From the NCBI GenBank assembly GCA_015143735.1, contig VKHC01000360.1, positions 1,567-12,910 on the forward strand: a stretch of DNA of 11,344 nt. Reading direction: 5' to 3'. The position numbers and the translations under genes are program-made. Source of the stretch: Synura sp. LO234KE (lineage: Eukaryota; Sar; Synurophyceae; Synurales; Mallomonadaceae). The notes below the pieces were generated by a model. The model was not told the DNA's origin. It did not search any database and saw nothing but the letters and a program-made list of their open reading frames with translations. Positions 1 through 7,859 of this stretch are shown here, piece by piece (within the stretch, counting starts at the first letter, position 1; every line of letters starts with the position of its first letter).

Positions 1-3000
1 GGCCATTTACTCAATGCGATGCGCGTCTTCTCCTTCTGGAAGATGTATGTACGTACTACTAATCGACTCCTCTTCCCTCTATACCACCTGATATCCTATC
101 GCTCGACTCCGCCCTATAACACCCTTTATCGTAGGAGCGTCGCACCACCGATCTACTGAAGGTTACTCTGGCGCACGCCGTGTGGAACATCCAGTAGGCT
201 ACACTTTGAATAGACGCCACACCGCTACTCCCGTTCGCCTTCACAGTGCCATGTCTCATGCCGTTGGGATCTATCCACGGCTGTCCCCCGCTACAACTGG
301 TCTCCATCTCCGACGTTGCGTCAACCCCCCTAATTCACCTATTGCCCGTGTCCTTGTCTTCTACTGCAGAGGACCTCTGATGCCGTTCGATACTCTGCTC
401 TTTCCGGTTAGCCTGGGCGAGAGGCTGGTCGTCGCCCAATCCGTGTCTTCGGGCATCCGTCTGACTCAACAGGGAGAGGTGGCCCCGGTCTTTTCCCTCG
501 AAACCCAGTCACCTTGTCCTGACGATGGGAAGCCTCAGCCCAAAGAGGCAGTGGTGCGACTGGGATGGTTGAGCTTCGACTTCAACTCGCACCCCACGTG
601 TCACTTGGCGATTGCGTTGCTGGAGGGGATTCTGGAGGGGCGGGCGAAGGCTGGGAGTAGGGGGACCTCTGTCGAGCGGCAAGTGCGTGTTTATGTGTAC
701 AGTTACGGGCGAGACGACGGGTCGCAGTACCGGCGGCGTATAGAGCAGGTGCAGTGTACAAGGTGACGTGCTCCATATGGTCCCACGGCGTTACGCGCCT
801 TGAGAGGCGGAGGCGGAAAGGCTTGTAAATTAGTCATGTGGATGGGATGAGTGTAAGCATGGACGTGGACATTGGAATGACTTGGATTTCGTCACCGCGT
901 CCTGATCGAGCGCTCCTGAGATACGTACGCACGTGTTGATGTGTGTGTATGTTTTTAGCTGGCCGATAAGTTCGTGGACTTAGCGGTGTTGGGGGCGCGC
1001 GAGGCGGCGGAGGTCATAGCCAAGGATCGGTTGCACGTCCTGTTAGACATGCAGGTGTGGACCGCTCGAGTGGGAGACGCGAGTCTGACGGTCCTGTGCC
1101 ACTCTCCCCCTTCATAATATCACAAGGAACGTATTTTCGTTGTATTCTTGGTGCTCTAGTTGCACACTCTGGGTCACCGTCTGGAGATAACCGCCCATCG
1201 GCCTGCACCCATCCAGGTCTCTACAATAGGAGAACCTTTATATGCTGAGCGAACTCGTTGACCAGTCAATCTGTTGCGGCCTTCCGCCTCCTCTCATTGC
1301 CGTCTCCTCACGTGGTGGCTACCTCTACTTCCACTCTGCTCAAACTTGTGACTGACACGCATTAGATCAGTTACTTGGTGTATCCTGGCACAAGCGGGGC
1401 GCGCTTCATCGATATGATAGTCGGTGACCCTGTCGTGGTAAGGGCCCAGGTCTTGTACTCATACACTAGCAATACCAAGAAACATACCTGCGCTCCGATG
1501 TATACTTGACCCGTGATCTCTTAGTTGGTCGTACACCGTTACTCGGAGAGTCGACGCCAGCATCCTTTCTCACGGAATGTCTATGCCCCTAAATGAATGT
1601 TCATGGTGCGGTGTGTTGAATGAGAAATAACTTATTGATATTTATGATTATGCCATGAAATGTGCTACCGTCGTGGTCGCGCTACATGAATCCAGTCCGT
1701 GGGTTTTCTAACGCCCGACCTCTCTCTCTCAGTCCCCTCCCGAACAAGTCGAGCACTACTCCGAGTCATTGCTACTCTTACCGGCCTCATACCAAATTTC
1801 ATCGACCGGTGTAACGGACCCGGCCCCCACTTCCTTCCCTCCTACTAGTGATACCACCACAACGTTGGCAGTGCGTGCTTTGCCTCTCTCGGAGCTGCGG
1901 AGGTGCTGTACAGTTAGTGTTCAACAAATCCTAGGCATACATACGCACAAGCTATTACTGCTTCGTTGTATTGTGTCGCCATAGGAAGTGGAATCTGCCT
2001 CCGCCCAATCACCCGGTACTCTGTAACTTCAATAAAATAGATAAACTTTCTCCAGATTCCTTCCAGTTGTGGATGCAGGCAAGGCAAATGCCCTATATTT
2101 TCTCTACCCGCACCTGCTCTGTTTCAGATAATTTCAACACGTCGTTGACAATGTGCTCCTGTACCGAGCAGATTATGTCCAGAGTGCCGTCCTCTGTGCT
2201 GTGGCTCCTCAGCCCTGCTTCACAGGAGGAGGTCAATCGCACCAGCGTAGCAAAAGATGTTGGCGGAGACTCGCATCAAGAACTCGGCAGCATCCAGAAC
2301 CACGCTGTAAAGGCGCACCTTTATCGTGAGGCGGAGGGCGCGGGTATCTCTCCTTCGCGGATCGTGTTCGCCGAGCGCGTGTCAAAAAGAGATCACATCG
2401 AGCGGTACGGGTGTAGGCGGAGGGGCGATTCACTCAAAGCATTGTTTTTTACTTGTTATCTCTGATCATACTCTTGGTGATAGTCACCGTGCGGCGGACC
2501 TGTTCCTGGACACGTTATTCTATGGGGCCCACTCCACTGCTACAGATGCTCTTCGAGGGGTAAGGAGACGGATCAGATCTTGCATTAACCATGACTAGAG
2601 GCCTCCTGGCTGTGGACAGGGTCTTCCAGTCCTCACGCTGCTCGGTGAAGGATATCCGGCCCGCGTTGGAGCATCCCTGTACAGCGGCCTCTCCGCGCAT
2701 GAGGATAACGGGATTAGATCATTCATGGAAGGATCTGGGCCGGCGAAGTGGTTAGGTGCGACCTCTGTACTAGTGGTGCAGTCGGTTAAGGACTACGAGG
2801 ATATGGCCGCTCGACTTCTGGAAGGAGATAGACGGACTCTGCGCGGCCTTAGTGATGTTCTGACGAATGTGGAGGGTGAGGTGGGAGAAAAAGTAGGAGG
2901 GCTCTTTCAGAAGTCCGAGTCCGCTCGCAAGTTTTCTCGAGGAATGCTGGCAACTGTGGAATCAGAGAGGTGCTTACGTTGTTCTGCGAGTGTTGCAACT

Positions 3001-3057
3001 TTGAGAAAAGGAAAGGGGCGATTGGCGCACCTTGTGGTTACGGATACTTTGTATTGA
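1..3057 (+). CDS. GT41 family O-GlcNAc/O-fucose protein transferase (OGT/SPY/SEC-like), 5' partial, 11 exons
   Basis: Transfers a sugar (GlcNAc in OGT, fucose in SPY) from a nucleotide sugar to Ser/Thr of nuclear and cytosolic proteins. Exons: 1-48, 135-181, 370-748, 959-1054, 1160-1216, 1366-1437, 1733-1902, 1985-2078, 2172-2410, 2484-2559, 2620-3057; all phases agree, 571 residues plus TGA. Motifs in order, numbered from base 1: W13, where the family has CDW; MPFDTLLFP linker (~36); SFDFNSHPTCHL with H106 (human OGT H498); HRPAPIQ; VYPGTSG; HYSESLLLLPASYQ; CNFNKIDK with K310 (human K842); VPSSVLWLL; SKRDH with K393 and H396 (human K898, H901); HSTATDALRGG with H417, T419, D422 (human H920, T922, D925); DYEDMAARL. 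The catalytic domain is therefore complete with its key residues. The TPR region lies upstream of the window. The last ~35 residues are divergent and could be mis-modelled. Exon junctions come from homology and phase only; the first two are least certain. OGT versus SPY activity cannot be decided. Confidence 0.9.
2079..2171 (+). other. GC-AG intron of the GT41 gene, length divisible by three, no stop
   Basis: The conserved block WMQ-IMSRVPSSVLWLL is split here. The upstream exon ends ATGCAG, followed by GCAAGG; the intron ends GAGCAG. No GT lies at the required junction, so a GC donor with an otherwise strong consensus is the simplest reading. The 93-nt intron has no in-frame stop, so an unspliced message would encode 31 extra residues between the NFN motif and the VLWLL strand. 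Confidence 0.75.
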
Positions 3058-3196
3058 CCTATCGCCCTTCCCTTGACCCGAGAATTTGTAATTGTAATAC
3101 TTCTTTAAATAATTCATTACATCATTTCTTTTATTTTGCTAAATTAGCACATCGTTAATAAGATTATAGTTAGTTCTTTCTTAAGTAGCGAACAAC
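3058..3196. other. AT-rich spacer / probable 3' UTR of the GT41 gene
   Basis: Composition turns abruptly AT-rich after the TGA at 3055-3057. No ORF or clear canonical polyadenylation hexamer was seen. It separates the transferase from the first membrane-protein copy. Confidence 0.5.
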
Positions 3197-3568
3197 ATGG
3201 TTCGCATCTCCCGGAGTAATGTCTTCCTTGACCAAGCCAAGAAACGGGACAATAACATCTCCATGTCCTGGACGCCCCGCTCTCCCCCCGGCGCCGGTAC
3301 GCCCTACCACCCCTCGGCAAGACCCACGCCTGCCTCCTTTCGACTCCCGCCAACCTCATTCCTGGCGTGCTTTATTTCGTCGTCGCATTGCTCTGCGTTT
3401 TCGTTCTCTCACTCGTCCTGCTCTCCCCGTTCATGATCATAATGGGGACCTTATGGGTGACTAACTACTTTGTCCGGGTGTAGCACCCGTTTTGCTCTCT
3501 ACTCGGTCACAGGACTTGCCATTGGCTTGGGTACATAGAGGGTGGTCGGGTCAGGGTCTCCAGGCGAT
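3197..3568 (+). pseudogene. Copy 1 of a small Pro/Ser-rich single-pass membrane protein gene, frameshifted
   Basis: I do not recognise the family. A Pro-rich stretch leads to PFDSRQPHSWRALF, which matches PFDPRQPLSWSAFF of copy 2 about 600 nt downstream. One base appears lost after TTTATTT near 3372; the membrane segment then continues in another frame as VVALLCVFVLSLVLLSPF and MIIMGTLWVTNYF. This aligns with the copy 2 segment. A TAG at 3481-3483 interrupts the frame, yet the tail beyond it, SLLGHRTC...YIEGG, is conserved with copy 2 in the same frame. Conservation across the frameshift and stop argues for a broken gene. An ATG at 3197 opens 79 codons in a different frame, so an alternative short product or an unseen intron cannot be excluded. 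Confidence 0.55.
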
Positions 3569-3678
3569 GAGCAGTCCTTTCTCTGACGGCAAGCTTGTCC
3601 GCCTCTGCGTTACCTCGGGCCAGGGGATAATCCACCGCAGTATGCGCGGCGTCCAGGAGATTGCCGAAAATCCAATAG

Positions 3679-3703
3679 TTATTTATTACTAAGTGGTAAA
3701 TAA
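3679..3703. repeat. AT-rich 11-bp hairpin between the two membrane-protein copies
   Basis: Arms 3679-3689 (TTATTTATTAC) and 3693-3703 (GTGGTAAATAA) pair over 11 bp, with two G.T pairs and a 3-nt TAA loop. It lies just before the ATG at 3706. It could be a terminator-like or 3'-end structure of copy 1, or chance in AT-rich DNA. Confidence 0.45.
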
Positions 3704-3872
3704 ATATGAAAGACAAAACAGTGAAGTCAAACATAGCTTAAGGCACCCACTCGCAAATACTAAACCTAAAAAAACTGAAAAGGACCCTCCGGCCTCCTCT
3801 CTCTTTCCACTCGTCGGAGGTCCTCGGGCTCGCACCCCCTCCCGGCTTACCGCGACCACCACCACGGCTTGA

Positions 3873-4163
3873 ATCTGCCCGTCGCCTGTCTCGCAGACAT
3901 CCGGAGCACCATCGTCCTCCTCGGAGGAACCCTCGAATGCGCCTTTCGACCCTCGTCAACCTCTATCCTGGAGTGCGTTTTTTGCCGTCTTCCTAAGCGG
4001 TTTTGCGATCGTACTATCACTGCTGCCCCTGTATATGACTATAACGGGGATCTGGTGGGTGATTAAAATATTCAGACCGAGAGCATTCACACGGTTCCCT
4101 CTACTCGGTCACAGGACTTGCCCTCTTTACATAGAGGGTGGTTTCTTACTAAGTCGTGTGTAG
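3873..4163 (+). CDS. Copy 2 of a small Pro/Ser-rich single-pass membrane protein (terminal exon, open)
   Basis: The frame is open from the codon after TGA at 3870-3872 to TAG at 4161-4163. It encodes a Ser/Pro/Glu-rich stalk (QTSGAPSSSSEEPS), then PFDPRQPLSWSAFF. A membrane helix of about 25 residues follows (FAVFLSGFAIVLSLLPLYM), then ITGIWWVIKIFRPRAFTRF, with positive residues after the helix, and the tail PLLGHRTCPLYIEGG. There is no ATG before the helix. A good acceptor, CTGTCTCGCAG, ends at 3896 in phase 0. An ATG at 3706 followed by a GTG donor at 3721 would join in frame as a tiny first exon, but this is speculative. The arrangement would suit a tail-anchored or type I membrane protein. 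Function unknown. Confidence 0.55.
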   Translation: MCPSPVSQTSGAPSSSSEEPSNAPFDPRQPLSWSAFFAVFLSGFAIVLSLLPLYMTITGIWWVIKIFRPRAFTRFPLLGHRTCPLYIEGGFLLSRV

Positions 4164-4859
4164 GTCCTCTCCAGACTAGTAATTTAACAAAATGGCAGCG
4201 TATAGTCGGTACCACTAAAGGTAGCCAAACGGTGTTTCCACCACTGATGAAAACCGCAAGCAGAGAGCACTACGGATGAGAAGCAGCCAAACCCTTGTTG
4301 GAATAGTAAGAACTAATCGAAGAAAGAAGTTGTTTATTAGGCAAAGTGCTGAATTCGTGAAGCTAATGAAGTAAATCTTGATTTAATAGCTTGAAAACGT
4401 TGCCTACCTATCTGCATCTAAGGTGTTTTTATAGTGCGGTGATTCTGACCAGTTTGCCTCAGATCATTTTGTCAAATTGCATATTTATAGTATCATCAAC
4501 TAGGTAATCAACAGCGTTGGCGGGTTGTCCACGACTTCCAGCGCCTCCAAAATTTTCGAAAAATGCATATTGCCAGAACAATCTTTTTGGCAGAGAACTG
4601 GATCTCATGATAAAGAAGGAGTTGTAACATTATATCCGGCTGCTGGAGTCGTCAAGATTGTTGTTAGCACCATGATTCCTAAAGGGGGAAACAATTCAGA
4701 CAAAAAATAATTTTACCCAGACCCCAATTTTTCAGTAAACTCAATGCGTTCGACCCTTCAAGTGTGGAGGTCTAGGTCTTATAATCCGAGAAACAGTTGT
4801 CAAATAGACGAAGAAGAAGTCTTCCCTCTCTTCACTTCTCAGCTGCTATCTGGTAATGA
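4164..4859. other. AT-rich stretch with no supported gene
   Basis: The only sizeable reading is a 61-codon frame at 4525-4710 with a TTG start, no splice or homology support and no recognisable domain. Stops are frequent in all other frames. I see no RNA gene or repeat here. Confidence 0.5.
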
Positions 4860-4886
4860 TCGTTCGGTGATGAACTTGGGTATACC

Positions 4887-5060
4887 ATGCCTTCAAAGAA
4901 AATTCTAAGTCGCAACTCTCGGTTGTCCAATACGTGCATCGCCCTAGTTGACAGACACTTAGCAACGCACTTTGTATGCAGAGAAATCCTGCTATCACTT
5001 TTATCTGTAAAGGGCCTCCTTATCCTTAAATTCTTCTTCAAACTGGAAACAAGAACTTAA
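4887..5060 (+). CDS. Possible 57-residue ORF, hydrophobic C-terminus, unknown
   Basis: ATG at 4887 to TAA at 5058. The protein begins MPSKKILSRNSRL and ends with a hydrophobic run, EILLSLLSVKGLLILKFFF, then KLETRT. It could be a tiny membrane protein, an exon fragment or chance. The minus strand is also open across this segment, which lowers confidence. No family recognised. Confidence 0.15.
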   Translation: MPSKKILSRNSRLSNTCIALVDRHLATHFVCREILLSLLSVKGLLILKFFFKLETRT

Positions 5061-5067
5061 TAATCGT

Positions 5068-5259
5068 GTGGATAATCATGAGCTACTTTTTGGACATAAG
5101 TCCCAATTAATCGCAGCCCTCGGAGCAACATCCGTGTTGGGCTCTCAGCTAATAATCTACCTGCTTCAACCTGTTTGTATGTTATCCCTGTATATTATCC
5201 CTCAGTCCTTCAGCGTTACTGTAACCTCTCCAACACGAATGTGTTTTTTTCAAAATTAA
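5068..5259 (+). CDS. Possible open fragment with hydrophobic segments, unknown
   Basis: A 63-codon frame without an ATG start (first codon GTG) contains LIAALGATSVLGSQLIIYLL and MLSLYIIP, which could span a membrane once or twice. It directly follows the small ORF ending at 5060 in an AT-rich setting. It is either an exon of an unrecognised gene or chance. Confidence 0.15.
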   Translation: MDNHELLFGHKSQLIAALGATSVLGSQLIIYLLQPVCMLSLYIIPQSFSVTVTSPTRMCFFQN

Positions 5260-5435
5260 TAACATATTTGGCCCCACTTTACGACTAGCGGGAAAAAAAT
5301 GTTTTTCTCCATTTTCGATACAACGACTGCTAACTTAAAGCACTTCAAGGTGGGCTTTTAAACAGATATAGTAAGGAGCCGGTTTAACGAGAGAGAAGAA
5401 TCGAATAGGTTAATTACAGGCGGGTGAGTAGGGGT
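5260..5435. other. AT-rich spacer
   Basis: No ORF of note. A short hairpin-like A-run/T-run (GGAAAAA then TTTTTCTCC) lies near 5290-5310. Composition changes to GC-rich at about 5430, where the next coding-like block begins. Confidence 0.4.
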
Positions 5436-6156
5436 CTACATTTCCTCAAGTTCGTGGATCACGAGGTGATGGGTTCCCTCAAGCTCTTTTTGTGTGTTAT
5501 GAGCTAGTAGTTGATTTATGTCTCGAATTGAGGCGAGAAATGTCAAAATGTTGGGGTGCGTTGTTGCTGCTTTCGACCACTCCGTGATCCTCGAGGTCCG
5601 CAATCTAACAGTGTACCCGGTCATACTGCTCATGAATGGTGATAGCGGTGGCCCGTTTCTGGCCGAGGTACCCCACCCAGCCAGCGCAGGGAGTCCGCAC
5701 TGGCCGTCAGATTTGCTGTGAGACCGATCCGTGCAGAGGCTGATGACACTTGTGTCGATGACAAGGAGTAGTTCCTGGGTGTGTCGTGCACGTTTGCAGA
5801 CCCGTTGGGCTTCCGCGTGAACGGCGTCGGCTTCGACGAGATATCCGTGAAGGCGCCCGTTGGAGAAGTTGTGCAGCGAGGAGTTGAAAAGTTGTACTCT
5901 GAGTACATACCCGGGGAGTGATGTCGATAGACGATGTACCACTTGGAGCCTTTAGGAACGTCATCTGCTCAGGGTCGGACCAAGGGGTCAAGCACGTGCG
6001 CGCGCTTTGCTCAGATTCCAGCACGAAGTTAATTGCGTTGCGCTCTAACCGGAGGAGCAGCGCGTCCGCGTCTCGGACGGTGGGGCTGGAGAGGTTTTGG
6101 TAGATCGGGTGCAGACGAAGTCGATGGCGGAGAGTCAGGTTGCCTCGTGCAATTCT
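5436..6156 (-). CDS. Unknown helical protein, two-exon minus-strand model (5' partial)
   Basis: No family recognised. On the minus strand a 168-codon ATG frame runs 5942 to 5436 and ends HELEEM-stop. A second open frame runs upstream of it from 6156. Removing a 97-nt GT-AG intron (5899-5995, donor GTGCTT, acceptor ACTCAG) joins them in phase, giving 207 residues. The junction reads ESEQSART/VQLFNSSLHNF, flanked by amphipathic-looking sequence such as ALLLRLERNAINFVL and YLVEADAVHAEAQRVCKRAR. The C-terminal 40 residues (NILTFLASIRDINQLL onward) are also helix-like. The middle (residues ~110-150, Gly/Pro/Ser-rich) may hide another intron. No start codon is apparent; an upstream exon or truncation is likely. 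The opposite strand is also open, so strand assignment is uncertain. Confidence 0.35.
5646..5921 (+). CDS. Competing plus-strand reading, protein-like, interrupted by one TAG
   Basis: A 92-codon stretch is open on the plus strand apart from TAG at 5769-5771. After the TAG it reads FLGVSCTFADPLGFRVNGVG, then DEISVKAPVGEVVQRGVEKL, ending YIPGE-stop, which looks as protein-like as the minus-strand model. The bases AGTAG before 5772 could be a splice acceptor. Only one of the two strands is likely to be coding. I slightly prefer the minus strand because it gives a longer in-phase model. No homology recognised. Confidence 0.2.
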
Positions 6157-6202
6157 CTATCCATCTGCTAGGTGATACAGCTGGAGGAGGCTAGCCGCAA
6201 GT

Positions 6203-6333
6203 AGTAGCGGTGAATGATGTCTGGGCGACGAGGGACGACTGAGCTACAGAGATGACAGCTGGGCGACGGCGGACGACTGTGCTGGTTCGGCGAAGGAGCA
6301 GCGGTGGACGATATCTGGGCGACGAGGGACGAC
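6203..6333. repeat. Three imperfect GC-rich repeats (30-37 nt)
   Basis: Copies at 6203-6239, 6248-6277 and 6297-6333 share the core CTGGGCGACG.GGACGAC. The first and third also share AGYAGCGGTG before it. Core spacing is 38 and 56 nt, so the copies are not in one reading frame. Plus-strand translations of the copies are DVWATRDD, DSWATADD and DIWATRDD. They lie just upstream of the minus-strand coding-like block, or beyond the end of any plus-strand gene there. Confidence 0.7.
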
Positions 6334-6480
6334 GACGATACGAGACTGATATTGTCGTCTGAATTGATTCATGGATTAATGTAAGACTCGCATTTATTTA
6401 CGTGCCTTCCTGGGTGGCTACAGGGGCCAAAATCGTCCGTGGTTGCTTGTCGATTTGCTTCTTGTCCGTGAGTTAGCTAG
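6334..6480. other. Spacer with no supported feature
   Basis: Between the three repeats and the next open frame. No conserved coding or structured signal seen. The plus strand is becoming G- and T-rich. Confidence 0.4.
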
Positions 6481-7027
6481 CTTCAATATTTTGACTTACT
6501 TGGGCAGAATAGGGTCTCACTTGGGTGGCGCAGGGTTCTATCTGGGCTGAACTATTTCTACACTGTTTCTGCTTTGGTGCACTACACTTATAGTGAGTGG
6601 CGAGGCTGTGTGGCACGGGTCAGGCAGTGGGAAGCGTTTGCCAAGGCTTGCCAGGTTCGGCGCCCCTTGGAAATCTTAGGTTATGATAGGCGGTGTAGCG
6701 GTTACTGCTCTGTTGTCTATTTCTTGATTTTCTTACTGATCGGCTGGTGCATAATAGTGGCGCCGGCAGTGCTCTTTGTTATTTACGAGAGCGCCTATCT
6801 AGCTGTGCTATTTTTATAGTCAGTTTATTCTTTACTGGTAGTTGGTGTGGTACACACACTATGCTAGTATTCTACTTCTGGTTTTCATTTATCCTAAGAT
6901 AAATAGACCGTACATGGTCAGCACGTATAATCACATACAAAGTTTACAACATAATACGGTTAGCACGTGGCATGACGTGTTTGAGCTTGGTGGGCGAGCG
7001 TATGTTCGAGATATTGTGTATGCGTGA
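6481..7027 (+). pseudogene. Decayed membrane-protein unit A
   Basis: The frame is open from 6481 to TAG at 6817 (112 codons, no early ATG). It encodes a basic soluble part (YSEWRGCVARVRQWEAFAKA) and a long hydrophobic stretch, CSVVYFLIFLLIGWCIIVAP then AVLFVIYESAYLAVLFL. After the stop, in another frame from 6842, WYTHYASILLLVF..PKIN resembles YTHFYFTYWLHLFKIN of unit B (8046-8092), down to the shared bases TAAGATAAATA. TWHDVF follows at ~6963, resembling SWRDV of unit C. I read this as a third, more divergent copy of the family, broken by at least one frameshift and a stop. Function unknown. Confidence 0.4.
6744..6766 (+). repeat. Hairpin in unit A, possible third counterpart of the covarying hairpin
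   Basis: Arms CTGGTGC (6744-6750) and GCGCCGG (6760-6766) pair over 7 bp with two G.T pairs; the loop is 9 nt. It sits about 150 nt before the KIN-coding bases, similar to the ~137 nt in units B and C, and shares GGTGCAT with unit C. Suggestive only. Confidence 0.3.
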
Positions 7028-7610
7028 CAGAGTGTGGTGCAAACGACGTGCGAGGCATAGTAGAGGGCACCGGAGCAACCCGCAAGAGTTTGGATAATAT
7101 GTGATAGGTCTTTTCCAAGGTGCTTGACAACTGGGAGTGGCGCGACAGTCAAGTATCGCGAGATCTGGAGGTTAAGAGGTATGCTGTTAGTCTGGTTAGC
7201 GGGACAGATGTTTTGCGAGTTTACAATTGCAATTAATGTTCGCAGGTGCTTTAACCTTGTCCAACGTGCATCGTGGGGGTGATGTGAAGTGCTATGAACA
7301 TGAACATGACAGGTAGGGTGCCGAGTCGTGGGGCCACATCAATACGTGAACGAGACGTGAATGTTGGACAAGTAATTCAAGGAACACGAATCAGCAAGGC
7401 ATTTACATGGTAGAGGCGTTCTAAGACATATGGGGACCGCGGGGCTATGTTTTATGGTATGAGTGAAAGGATTGTGGGATCACGTGCGAGCAAGGGAAAG
7501 CTTGAGTGCCAGTGAGGGGGTGCTGTGACACCCAGATCCAGCAGCAGTCGTCAGGAGCTTCTTAGAACATCCTGATGCGAGCATAGGGTCACACAAACGT
7601 CAAGGAGCTT
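7028..7610 (+). pseudogene. Decayed G-rich coding-like region related to 10895-11100
   Basis: No long frame survives, but 7444-7518 aligns without gaps to 10979-11053. They share ATGTTTT near the start and CCAG.GAGGG at the end, and the frame is conserved (AMFY..SER.V.S against AMFC..GDR.V.S) until a TGA here replaces CGA. DPAAVVRSF near 7552 matches DPAAVTRRF near 11070, in a shifted frame. A further ATGTTTTGCGAGTTTAC at 7209 resembles the same box, suggesting a partial internal duplication. It looks like a gene remnant or a heavily spliced gene. No family recognised. Confidence 0.4.
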
Positions 7611-7859
7611 ATGTCACACGGGGGAGGTGCTTATAAGGTTACCTTCTATTGTGGAAGACTTCTCCCTCTCTGCTCGTTGGCGCATCTGGGTGGGTCTGGA
7701 GGACGAAGTGAAATTGTCACCTTGGAGATGGCAAATATGGAGCAAGGCAAGCTATTTTTTAGCAGATATCACTTATTGGAGGATGTGAAAGAATTCCAAA
7801 TTGATATACCTCAAGAGTTTCGATGCTGGGACAAGAGTTGCAGCATAACGGCTGCATAA
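7611..7859 (+). CDS. Hypothetical 82-residue protein, or exon, immediately before unit B
   Basis: ATG at 7611, TAA at 7857-7859. The N-terminal half is Gly/Leu/Ser-rich (SHGGGAYKVTFYCGRLLPLC). The C-terminal half looks like ordinary soluble protein (MANMEQGKLFFSRYHLLEDV, then KEFQIDIPQEFRCWDKSCSI). The last codons overlap the TGCAGC/GCTGCA hairpin. KSCSITA corresponds to ECCSIAS in the unit C frame, so the coding frame enters the repeated element in both copies. It may be an N-terminal exon of the membrane protein rather than a separate gene. No domain recognised. Confidence 0.35.
   Translation: MSHGGGAYKVTFYCGRLLPLCSLAHLGGSGGRSEIVTLEMANMEQGKLFFSRYHLLEDVKEFQIDIPQEFRCWDKSCSITAA

Noticed and set aside
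182-766. A single continuous 194-residue plus-strand protein
   Set aside because: Only the part from 370 to 748 matches the GT41 linker and HPT motif. The start of the frame is intron, and after GAG CAG the alignment requires splicing to 959.
1266-1301. An exon reading CCGLPPPLIA that first looked like the GT41 RPAPIQ motif
   Set aside because: A far better match, GHRLEITAHRPAPIQ, lies at 1172-1216 with phase-compatible splice sites on both sides.
2233-2433. 66-residue minus-strand frame opposite the GT41 gene
   Set aside because: Lies antisense to a conserved exon (2172-2410) and is a shadow of it.
5634-5660. NGDSGGPF, the serine-protease active-site motif, on the plus strand
   Set aside because: No His or Asp catalytic region, no preceding Cys and no other trypsin-fold sequence around it; the minus strand is a better coding candidate. 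Treated as chance.
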